Source: Ghiorsea sp. (lineage in GTDB: Bacteria > Pseudomonadota > Zetaproteobacteria > Mariprofundales > Mariprofundaceae). From it: a DNA stretch of 15,979 bases. The notes below the pieces were generated by a model, which was given only the letters and a program-made list of their open reading frames with translations, had not been told where the DNA came from and ran no database searches. A program made the translations under genes and the position numbers. The DNA lies in the NCBI GenBank assembly GCA_027019685.1, contig JALUWH010000085.1, forward strand, positions 1 to 15,979, in the 5' to 3' direction. Positions within the stretch are counted from its first letter, which is position 1. Each line of letters opens with the position of its first letter. Below, piece by piece: positions 1 through 6,095 of this stretch.

Positions 1-246
1 ACGGACAAAGACAAAGTTGGTCCATCATTCAAAAAAATCCAAGCAGCATACGGCGATGCAGCAACATTGGCAGCAGTATGGGAAAGCGGTTTCGCTGTAG
101 ATGATCGTAAGGTTGCTGCTGGTGATGCAAAATGGAAGAAAAAAGCTAAAGTGATGTCTGGTCAATACAAAAACTTGATTAAGAAAAAAGTTGCTAAAGG
201 CAAATTTACTTATAAAGAACTTGCAGATGCAGTTTTCGCTAAATAA
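1..246 (+). CDS. C-terminal end of a small protein, possibly a c-type cytochrome (partial)
   Basis: An open frame enters from the left edge and stops at TAA 244-246, leaving 81 residues. It is rich in Lys and Ala. The segment KVGPSFKKIQAAYGD near the start resembles the part of class I cytochromes c just after the CxxCH haem site, where VGPxFKxxAxKY is common. A Met in KVMSGQY could be a distal haem ligand, and the last helix (FTYKELADAVFAK) looks like a cytochrome C-terminal helix. The haem-binding CxxCH itself would lie outside the window, so the family call is tentative. A small basic periplasmic protein of another family is the alternative. A strong terminator follows at 379-418. Confidence 0.5.
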   Translation, partial: TDKDKVGPSFKKIQAAYGDAATLAAVWESGFAVDDRKVAAGDAKWKKKAKVMSGQYKNLIKKKVAKGKFTYKELADAVFAK

Positions 247-257
247 ATTGGTTTAAC

Positions 258-295
258 ATTCAGAGCTGCACTGGTTCTTTAGGGCAGCTCTGAAT
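258..295. repeat. 12-bp perfect inverted repeat downstream of the partial gene
   Basis: ATTCAGAGCTGC at 258-269 is exactly complementary to GCAGCTCTGAAT at 284-295, with a 14-nt loop. No T-run follows, so it is not a classical intrinsic terminator. It begins 11 bp after the stop codon and could protect the transcript 3' end or pause polymerase upstream of the real terminator. Confidence 0.6.
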
Positions 296-299
296 AACC

Positions 300-313
300 A
301 ACCTATATAGGTT
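300..313. repeat. 14-bp perfect palindrome
   Basis: AACCTATATAGGTT reads the same on both strands. It sits 4 bp after the preceding inverted repeat, in the spacer between the partial gene and thyA. It could be a protein-binding site or a very short RNA hairpin. The sequence alone does not say which. Confidence 0.4.
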
Positions 314-378
314 TCAAGATATTAAAGCCATGAAAAAGATGGCATTTAGTTAACAAAAACCTTTGAGTAGTCTCATTT

Positions 379-418
379 TATGCAGAATATGGTATTTCCG
401 TATTCTGCATATTTTTTT
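379..418 (+). terminator. Strong intrinsic terminator
   Basis: TATGCAGAATA (379-389) pairs perfectly with TATTCTGCATA (401-411) across an 11-nt loop and is followed directly by seven T residues (412-418). It would end transcription of the partial left-edge gene. On the minus strand the hairpin is not followed by a T-run, so it should not terminate thyA equally well. Confidence 0.85.
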
Positions 419-504
419 GTGCTTATAAGAAAACCTGCACTCAAATTCAATTTCCACAAGCCTTTGAGAAACATTTATACATTTCTTAAACAGGTTATTA
501 TAAC

Positions 505-1335
505 TTAAACTGCAATCGGGGCACGAATACCCTCATGAGATTGGTAACCTTCCAATATAAAGTCATCATACTTGAAGTCAAAAATGTCTTTTATATCAGG
601 ATTAAGTTTCATAGTGGGCAACTTATATGGAGCACGTGATAATTGCGTTTCCACCTGTTCAGAATGATTGGAATACAAATGTGCATCACCAAAGGTATGT
701 ACGAAATCACCCACTTCTAGGTCGCAAACTTGGGCAACCATCATGGTGAGCAATGCGTATGATGCGATATTGAAAGGTACACCTAAGAAAATATCGGCGC
801 TGCGCTGGTACAACTGGCAAGAAAGCTTGCCATCTGCTACGTAAAATTGAAAAAAAGCATGACATGGTGCCAATGCCATTTTACCTTGCTTAACATTGGC
901 TTGCGGCGAGATGGATTCATCAGGTAAGTCCGCCACATTCCATGCCGAAACAATTAAACGCCTAGAATTGGGTTTATCTTTAATTTGTTTAATCAGTTCA
1001 GCAATTTGGTCAATGCTTTTTCCATCAGGTGTTGGCCAGTTGCGCCATTGGTAGCCATACACAGGACCAAGCTCACCATCTTTTGCCCATTCATCCCAAA
1101 TTTTTACGCCGTTTTCTTTTAAATACGCCGTATTTGTATCACCTGCAAGAAACCACAATAATTCATGGATAATCGACTTTAAATGCACCTTTTTCGTGGT
1201 CACCAAGGGGAAACCTTGGCTTAAGTCAAACCTAAGCTGTCTGCCAAACACAGAGCGTGTTCCCGTACCCGTTCTGTCGCCTTTAACTGTACCATTTTCA
1301 TACACATCACGCATAAAATCCAAATATTGTTGCAT
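505..1335 (-). CDS. thyA: Thymidylate synthase
   Basis: Makes dTMP from dUMP with 5,10-methylene-tetrahydrofolate as methyl donor and reductant; cytoplasmic homodimer. The 276-residue product aligns with E. coli ThyA throughout: phosphate-binding R21 in RTGTGT, the FPLVTTK segment (42-48), paired arginines R135/R136, catalytic C158 in LAPCHAFFQFYV, the SCQLYQRS and FNIASYALL blocks, and the usual RAPIAV end. It carries about 12 extra residues before the catalytic Cys (around 137-150, DLPDESISPQANV), an insertion known in other bacterial enzymes. I start it at the internal ATG (1335) because MQQYLDFM matches the family N-terminus and GAGGGG (complement of 1339-1344) lies just upstream. A longer reading from 1362 would add nine unlikely residues. 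The dihydrofolate reductase partner is not in this window. Transcribed divergently from the EF-hand gene. Confidence 0.97.
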   Translation of the reverse strand: MQQYLDFMRDVYENGTVKGDRTGTGTRSVFGRQLRFDLSQGFPLVTTKKVHLKSIIHELLWFLAGDTNTAYLKENGVKIWDEWAKDGELGPVYGYQWRNWPTPDGKSIDQIAELIKQIKDKPNSRRLIVSAWNVADLPDESISPQANVKQGKMALAPCHAFFQFYVADGKLSCQLYQRSADIFLGVPFNIASYALLTMMVAQVCDLEVGDFVHTFGDAHLYSNHSEQVETQLSRAPYKLPTMKLNPDIKDIFDFKYDDFILEGYQSHEGIRAPIAV

Positions 1336-1388
1336 AATCCCCTCGTCAGCCGATAAAATCACGGCTATGATGCCGACTTTTGTTAAAG

Positions 1389-1403
1389 GGTAAACAATTT
1401 ACC
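1389..1403. promoter_or_regulatory. Operator-like inverted repeat between thyA and the EF-hand gene
   Basis: GGTAAA-CAA-TTTACC is a perfect 6-bp inverted repeat with a 3-nt centre. It lies in the 88-bp divergent spacer, 20 bp before the EF-hand start codon and 54 bp before the thyA start. The position suits a regulator or promoter-overlapping site. I could not assign a clean -35/-10 pair on either strand, so function is inferred. Confidence 0.3.
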
Positions 1404-1423
1404 TACACAACAGAGGTGATTTT

Positions 1424-1708
1424 ATGCGTTTTACTATATTTTTCTTAGCTTTCATGGGCATAATGATGCCCCAAACTGCCACATCTGAGATTTTGTCGGC
1501 TACCGACAAAATCGTTGAAAAGTTTATGGAACTCGACTTTGATAAATCTGAAGGCGTATCACTTGAAGAGTACAAAATAATGGTTTTACAACGCATGGGC
1601 AAACGTTTCCATAGGATGGACACCAATGGTGACGATGAAGTGTCTGCCGAAGAATACCGCGCCTTCTGGAAAGCCAAAAAAGCAAAATACTATCGCCCAC
1701 GCCGTTAA
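1424..1708 (+). CDS. Small exported EF-hand calcium-binding protein
   Basis: A 94-residue protein with an N-terminal hydrophobic stretch (about residues 3-18, cleavage plausible near TATS) indicating export. It has two EF-hand loops: DFDKSEGVSLEE, with Asp at loop positions 1 and 3, Ser at 5 and Glu at 12, and DTNGDDEVSAEE, with Asp, Asn, Asp at 1, 3, 5 and Glu at 12. The pair suggests a minimal Ca2+-binding module in the periplasm. The first loop has Glu and Gly swapped at positions 6-7 relative to consensus, so its affinity may be lower. The end is strongly basic (KAKKAKYYRPRR). The start is supported by AGAGGTGAT just upstream. gltX follows 39 bp later on the same strand, so co-transcription is likely, but nothing in the sequence links the functions. 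No specific gene name recognised. Confidence 0.8.
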   Translation: MRFTIFFLAFMGIMMPQTATSEILSATDKIVEKFMELDFDKSEGVSLEEYKIMVLQRMGKRFHRMDTNGDDEVSAEEYRAFWKAKKAKYYRPRR

Positions 1709-1747
1709 TCCACGACATTGAATTTAAAACACTAAGGAACACAAACA

Positions 1748-3142
1748 ATGACTGTTAAAACACGTTTTGCCCCATCTCCCACAGGTATGCTACATATCGG
1801 TGGCGCACGCACCGCCCTCTTTTCTTGGCTTTATGCCCGTCATTTTGGTGGTGAGTTTGTGCTTAGAATTGAAGATACCGATAAAGAACGCAGCACTGAT
1901 GAAGCAACCCAAGTTATCCTTGACGGCATGAAATGGTTGGGTTTGGACTGGGATGGTGAACCTGTATTCCAAGGTGCACGACAAGACAAACATATTGCGG
2001 CTGTGAACAAGCTGCTTGATGAAGGCAAAGCTTATAAATGTTATTGTAGTAAAGATAAACTGGATACTATGCGTGAAAAACAACGCATTGAAGGCAAGAA
2101 AGCCATGTATGATGGCACCTGCCGTCATTTAACTGAAGAACAAGATGCACCCACTGATGCACCTTTCGTGATTCGTTTTAAATCACCTGAAAATGGTGAA
2201 ACTTGGGTTAAAGATTTGGTGCTAGGTGATGTATGTTTCCCCAATGAAGAAATTGATGATTTAATCATCATGCGTACTGATGGTACACCAACCTATAACC
2301 TTGCCGTGGTAGTTGATGATGCAGATATGGGTATCACACATGTGGTGCGCGGCTCTGACCATTTGAATAATACACCTAGACAAATTCAATTGTACAATGC
2401 ACTTGGTTTGAATGTACCACAATTTGCCCACATCCCGCTCATTCATGGCGCTGATGGTGCAAAAATGTCCAAACGTCATGGCTCTGTAGCGATTACTGAA
2501 TACCGTGAAAAAGGTTACCTGCCTCATGCGGTAAATAATTATCTAGCGCGCTTGGGCTGGTCGCATGGTGATGATGAAGTCTTTAGCCGCGAACAACTCA
2601 TTGAATACTTTGATTTGGCACATGTGGGTGCAAGTCCATCACGCTTTGACCAAGATAAATTGGATTGGTTAAATGCATACTGGATTAAAGCTTCCAAGCC
2701 TGCTGACTTGGTGGATGAAGTGAGCTATTTTCTAAAATTGGATACTTCAAATGGTCCAGCATTGCTTGATGTTATCCCTGCCCTTCAAGAGCGCAGTAAA
2801 AACTTGATTGAACTTGCCAATGGCGCACGTATGTTTTATGTCGCACCAAGCGAATACCAAGAAAAAGCAGTGAAAAAGAACTTTAAAGAAGGAACTTGGG
2901 CTTTGTTGGACACATTCATCCATAAAGCTGAAACAGAAGACTGGTCTGGTGAAGCTGCCCATCAGTGGATTGCTGATATTTGTGAAGCCGAAGGCGTAAA
3001 CATGGGTAAACTTGCACAACCCATCCGTATTTTAATTGCAGGTGTACCTGTATCCCCACCCATTGATGTCACCTTGGGTTTATTGGGTAAAGATGAAACA
3101 TTAAAACGTATCAAAACTGGCATCGCAGCCCTTAAAAGCTAA
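1748..3142 (+). CDS. gltX: Glutamyl-tRNA synthetase
   Basis: Class I aminoacyl-tRNA synthetase that charges tRNA-Glu (some members also charge tRNA-Gln). The 464-residue length is normal. Visible motifs are the HIGH-type signature HIGG at 16-19 after FAPSPTG, KMSKR at 239-243, and an E. coli-type zinc site formed by C98, C100, C125 and H127 (CYC...CRH). The C-terminal anticodon-binding region is complete and ends in the GVPVSPP and LGKDETLKRI blocks. The ATG has AAGGA 9 nt upstream. It lies between the EF-hand gene and the tonB-like gene, 10 bp from the latter. Only one gltX is seen, and the sequence does not show whether it discriminates between tRNA-Glu and tRNA-Gln. Confidence 0.97.
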   Translation: MTVKTRFAPSPTGMLHIGGARTALFSWLYARHFGGEFVLRIEDTDKERSTDEATQVILDGMKWLGLDWDGEPVFQGARQDKHIAAVNKLLDEGKAYKCYCSKDKLDTMREKQRIEGKKAMYDGTCRHLTEEQDAPTDAPFVIRFKSPENGETWVKDLVLGDVCFPNEEIDDLIIMRTDGTPTYNLAVVVDDADMGITHVVRGSDHLNNTPRQIQLYNALGLNVPQFAHIPLIHGADGAKMSKRHGSVAITEYREKGYLPHAVNNYLARLGWSHGDDEVFSREQLIEYFDLAHVGASPSRFDQDKLDWLNAYWIKASKPADLVDEVSYFLKLDTSNGPALLDVIPALQERSKNLIELANGARMFYVAPSEYQEKAVKKNFKEGTWALLDTFIHKAETEDWSGEAAHQWIADICEAEGVNMGKLAQPIRILIAGVPVSPPIDVTLGLLGKDETLKRIKTGIAALKS

Positions 3143-3152
3143 ACTTAGTCAC

Positions 3153-4094
3153 ATGTACGCAAATACCGCAGTAAGAATCGTTGATTGGCGCATTGATAAG
3201 CGAAAGCTTGTCCTTGCGTTGGTTGCCTCGCTTGCTGTACACCTATTTTTAGCTTGGTTGATTACATTTAACAAAAATGAAGTCCCTATCAGTAAGAAAA
3301 AAACACCACCTATTATGGATGTTGTATTACTCGATGACAGCCAAACCTCGGCAAAAACATCACCATCAGATGCCAAAACAATTTCCAATAAAAATAGTAC
3401 AGGGCAACAACGCAATGCTCACGATGATAGAACAAGAGCAGCCCGTGCACCCAGCACCGCCGCTCAACATCAACGCAAACAAAAACCTCACCCTTTAACA
3501 CCGCAACAACCACAAACACCTGCCATTCCACAACAGCAAAAGAAACGTAATGCGCGTATTTTAAGTCGTGAAAGTGATGTTCCATCATTATTAACACCCA
3601 ACAAGACACCTAAAACTGTCAAGAAACCAACAGCTAAACCCACGCCTTATATTCCTTTAGCTAATTTGATGCCTGCATCAGCAGCACTCACCCAATTTTC
3701 TCGTGAATTCGACCGCGAACGGCGTATGAAACAACTTTTATCCAAAGAAGCAGACATTGGCATCAATACACGTGAAGCCAAGTATGCACCTTATGCTCAA
3801 GGTCTGGTGCGAGCCTTAGAAGAGCAATGGCAGCCTGCTGGCGAACACATGAATCAGCTTAGCCAAAATGAACGTCGTGTCTTGATGCGCGTATCCATCA
3901 ACAACAATGGTGAACTTGCTGGTATTAAAGTCGTACAACCCAGCCCCAGTCGCGCATTAAATGATAGTGCAGTTGCCGCTGTGCATGCTGCGGCACCCTT
4001 CAAGCCATTACCAAGCTCTTGGGGCTTAGAACGCGCCAACTTTTTCTTTGTCTTTGAAGTGGTTGAAGACCGCGCTGTGTTCCGCCGTTTATAA
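3153..4094 (+). CDS. TonB/TolA-family energy transducer
   Basis: A 313-residue inner-membrane-anchored protein spanning the periplasm. A short basic cytoplasmic tail precedes one membrane segment (about residues 19-38) containing S26-xxx-H30, the Ser/His motif used by TonB and TolA to couple to ExbB-ExbD or TolQ-TolR. After PPIMDVVLL comes a long low-complexity linker rich in Pro, Gln, Lys and Thr (about 60-165). The C-terminal domain (about 205-313) has the TonB_2/TolA-like pattern: a helix LVRALEEQWQPA, strands with VRVSINNNGELAGIKVVQPS, LNDSAVAAVHAAAPFKPLP, and a final FFFVFEVV strand. I cannot separate TonB from TolA on this basis. No exbB/exbD, tolQ/tolR or receptor gene is nearby. The first available ATG is used; it has no strong Shine-Dalgarno and may rely on coupling to gltX. 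Confidence 0.82.
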   Translation: MYANTAVRIVDWRIDKRKLVLALVASLAVHLFLAWLITFNKNEVPISKKKTPPIMDVVLLDDSQTSAKTSPSDAKTISNKNSTGQQRNAHDDRTRAARAPSTAAQHQRKQKPHPLTPQQPQTPAIPQQQKKRNARILSRESDVPSLLTPNKTPKTVKKPTAKPTPYIPLANLMPASAALTQFSREFDRERRMKQLLSKEADIGINTREAKYAPYAQGLVRALEEQWQPAGEHMNQLSQNERRVLMRVSINNNGELAGIKVVQPSPSRALNDSAVAAVHAAAPFKPLPSSWGLERANFFFVFEVVEDRAVFRRL

Positions 4095-5033
4095 TTGAAA
4101 GCAAGTATCACCAACCTACTTCATTGGTATCACAGTAATGCCCGTAACTTACCTTGGCGGCATACCACAGACCCTTATCACATCTGGATTTCTGAAATTA
4201 TGTTGCAGCAAACACAGGTTAAAACTGTATTGCCAAGGTATGCAGCATGGTTTGAAGTATTCCCCGATATTCCAAGCTTAGCTAAAGCACACATTGATGA
4301 TGTATTCAAACAATGGGAAGGTTTGGGCTACTATCGACGCGCACGCTTTATCCATGAAGCAGCCCAACAAATAACACTACAATTTCATGGTCAGTTTCCT
4401 ACCAAATTTGAAGATATTTTAAGCCTTAAAGGCATTGGTAAAAGCACGGCAGGTGCCATTTCTTCCTTTTGTTTTAACACATACACGCCAGTGCTTGATG
4501 GCAATGTCAAACGGGTGTTATCTGCTTGGGAAAACAAGACTCTAAATGAAAAAGAACTGTGGCAATTAGCCCAAGGTTATATTGAGCATAGCAAAAAACC
4601 TGACCTTTGGAATCAAGCTATGATGGAGTTGGGCGCAACACTTTGCCAAGCAAGAAAACGTACTTGTAAAACCTGCCCTATGACTTCTTCATGTCAATCA
4701 GCTTTTACTGAGCCGCTGAAAAAAACATCATCAATAAAAGTGAAAGATGTGTATTGGCAAGTATCCGTACACCAACATAAACAACATGGTATTTGGTTGG
4801 AGAAGCGCCCCCAAAGTGGTATTTGGTCAGGGCTTTGGACACCACCCATTACCGAGCTGGATACAAAACCCAAACATGAACCAAACCTTGTGCATCAACT
4901 CACACATCGCCGTATTCATCTGTACTTAAAAGATGAACAATCTACACCGGTAGGCAATGGTCAGTGGTTTACATCTTGGGAAGGTTTGGCTGTACCAACA
5001 GGTATCCACCGTTTGTTTGAACAATATGTTTAA
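4095..5033 (+). CDS. mutY: Adenine DNA glycosylase MutY (TTG start)
   Basis: Removes adenine mispaired with 8-oxoguanine or guanine in base excision repair. The 312-residue protein has the N-terminal NLPWR...PYHIWISEIMLQQT block with catalytic E34, the helix-hairpin-helix LKGIGKSTAGAI (111-122), catalytic D135 in VLDGNVKR, and the [4Fe-4S] cysteines C184, C191, C194 and C200 in C-x6-C-x2-C-x5-C spacing. A NUDIX-like 8-oxoG-recognition domain follows (about 225-312; IWLEKRPQSGIWSGLW). It starts with TTG directly after the TAA of the tonB-like gene. No ATG lies close by and the N-terminus matches E. coli MutY from residue 2 on, so the TTG start is credible and implies translational coupling. 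Confidence 0.95.
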   Translation: MKASITNLLHWYHSNARNLPWRHTTDPYHIWISEIMLQQTQVKTVLPRYAAWFEVFPDIPSLAKAHIDDVFKQWEGLGYYRRARFIHEAAQQITLQFHGQFPTKFEDILSLKGIGKSTAGAISSFCFNTYTPVLDGNVKRVLSAWENKTLNEKELWQLAQGYIEHSKKPDLWNQAMMELGATLCQARKRTCKTCPMTSSCQSAFTEPLKKTSSIKVKDVYWQVSVHQHKQHGIWLEKRPQSGIWSGLWTPPITELDTKPKHEPNLVHQLTHRRIHLYLKDEQSTPVGNGQWFTSWEGLAVPTGIHRLFEQYV

Positions 5034-5069
5034 CCGCAGAGGTTGCTGAGGTCGCAGCGTTTCACAGAG
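5034..5069. repeat. Imperfect CGCAGAG-type direct repeat tract
   Basis: Directly after the mutY stop the sequence runs through degenerate units: CCGCAGAG, TTGCTGAG, GTCGCAG and TTCACAGAG. Such short tandem A/G-rich units occur in spacers of many bacteria. Here they sit immediately before a palindromic repeat, as a similar CCACGAAGAA unit does on both sides of the second copy near 7727 and 7894. Confidence 0.4.
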
Positions 5070-5075
5070 TTTTTT

Positions 5076-5145
5076 TGTCATGCCGACCAGCGTGGAGGCA
5101 TCTCACAAGATTTCTCCACTTTGCTATGCTACGGTCGAAATAACA
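5076..5145. repeat. Dispersed palindromic repeat, copy A (short form)
   Basis: Two nested inverted repeats can be read. The outer arms TGTCATGCCGACC (from 5076) and GGTCGAAATAACA (to 5145) match at 10 of 13 positions. The inner arms GTGGAGGCATCT (5092-5103) and AGATTTCTCCAC (5108-5119) match at 10 of 12 with a 4-nt loop. The same blocks recur in the same order at 7784-7890 with an extra ~40-nt segment. It carries no coding sequence. It could form a large cruciform or RNA hairpin and resembles non-autonomous or REP-type intergenic elements. Confidence 0.7.
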
Positions 5146-5150
5146 ATAAT
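5121..5150 (+). promoter_or_regulatory. Possible sigma-70-type promoter at the repeat edge
   Basis: TTGCTA (5121-5126, 4 of 6 matches to -35) and AATAAT (5145-5150, 5 of 6 matches to -10) are 18 bp apart. They lie about 85 bp before the ACC-deaminase-family start. The -35 is within copy A of the repeat and the -10 straddles its right end. Copy B lacks the AATAAT, so this would be specific to copy A. Inferred from consensus matching only. Confidence 0.3.
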
Positions 5151-5182
5151 AGCCACCGATAAACGCAGGTGGTTCAAATATA

Positions 5183-5207
5183 TGTCATGCTTAGTAAAGA
5201 ATGCTAG
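5183..5207. repeat. Degenerate half-unit of the TGTCATGCT repeat
   Basis: TGTCATGCT at 5183-5191, continuing TAGTAAAGAATGCTAGA, resembles the unit at 7753-7780 (TGTCATGCTGAGCGTAGTC and so on). Identity is clear only for the first nine bases and patchy after that. It lies between copy A and the ACC-deaminase-family gene. Confidence 0.3.
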
Positions 5208-5234
5208 ATTCCCACTCATCATGGATTTATATGT

Positions 5235-6095
5235 ATGCTAAGTGAAGTGACACCCTTTCATTTCCAGGGCTTTGATTTTTATGTCAAACGCGATGAACTG
5301 ATTGACCCACTTTTAAGTGGTAACAAATACCGTAAGCTTTATACTTTGCTACAAACACCCCCTGAAACTTATCACATCATCATTTCCTACGGCGGCAGCC
5401 AATCCAATGCCATGTTATCCATGGCTGCTTTGTGCAAGCAAAAAGGTTGGCAGTTTCAATATTACTGCAAACCTTTACCCCCTCACCTCAAACAACAACC
5501 CACAGGCAACCTACAAATGGCATTGAACTTGGGCATGCAACTCATAGAAACTGAAAGCTACACACAAACCATCACCCAACTTCAAAGCAAAGGAAAAACA
5601 CTGCTCATTCCCCAAGGTGGGGCAGACCCTTTAGCTGAATGCGGCATTCAAGTTTTGGCTGATGAAATCACGCAATGGCAACAAAAAAAACATCTCAACA
5701 TACTAAATGTCGTTACCCCATCGGGTACAGGGACAACAGCTCTTTATCTTGCAAAGCATTTACCCGACTGCCAAATACTTACCACGGCAAGCGTGGGGGA
5801 CAATGAGTATTTAACGCAGCAAATGCAGCAGCTTGGTAGCATACCCAACAACCTGAACCTGCTTGAGCCACCTCGTAAATATCATTTTGCCAAACCTTAC
5901 CCTGAACTTTTAGACACATATCAAGCCTTAAAGCAAAGCGGCATTGAATTCGACCTCATCTATGCGCCTAAGATGTGGCAAACCTTGTTAACCCATATGC
6001 AAAACATTCAAGGCACGGTACTGTATGTTCATAGTGGCGGTTTAATGGGCAATATCACAATGTTAGAGCGCTACGCACAAAAGGGGTTTTTATGA
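5235..6095 (+). CDS. PLP-dependent ACC deaminase / D-cysteine desulfhydrase family protein
   Basis: A 286-residue fold-type II PLP enzyme. Known activities in the family are cleavage of 1-aminocyclopropane-1-carboxylate to 2-oxobutyrate and ammonia, and of D-cysteine to pyruvate, H2S and ammonia. Family marks are VKRDEL, the PLP-binding lysine K31 in SGNKYRK, YGGSQSNAM (52-60) around the substrate-binding Ser, the phosphate-binding TPSGTGTTAL region, and a terminal HSGGLMGN. It is somewhat shorter than the usual 300-340 residues. Which substrate it uses cannot be told from these motifs; many such proteobacterial genes are annotated as ACC deaminase without proof. The start has only a weak GGAT upstream. 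Its TGA overlaps the ggt start (ATGA), so the two are translationally coupled. Confidence 0.83.
   Translation: MLSEVTPFHFQGFDFYVKRDELIDPLLSGNKYRKLYTLLQTPPETYHIIISYGGSQSNAMLSMAALCKQKGWQFQYYCKPLPPHLKQQPTGNLQMALNLGMQLIETESYTQTITQLQSKGKTLLIPQGGADPLAECGIQVLADEITQWQQKKHLNILNVVTPSGTGTTALYLAKHLPDCQILTTASVGDNEYLTQQMQQLGSIPNNLNLLEPPRKYHFAKPYPELLDTYQALKQSGIEFDLIYAPKMWQTLLTHMQNIQGTVLYVHSGGLMGNITMLERYAQKGFL

Noticed and set aside
330..353. Seven-codon open frame ATGAAAAAG...TAA in the left spacer
   Set aside because: Too short, with no ribosome-binding site and no sign of a leader-peptide arrangement for a downstream gene.
1336..1362. Nine-residue N-terminal extension of ThyA from the ATG at 1362
   Set aside because: The family N-terminus begins at MQQYLDFM, and a GAGGGG site sits immediately before that internal ATG.
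1196..1393. Plus-strand reading frame opposite the 5' end of thyA
   Set aside because: It lies antisense to conserved thyA codons, has no recognisable motif and is explained as a shadow frame.
5045..5076. GCTG/CAGC stem with a seven-T run downstream as a mutY terminator
   Set aside because: The stem is 4 bp and 11 nt separate it from the T-run, so it does not meet terminator geometry.
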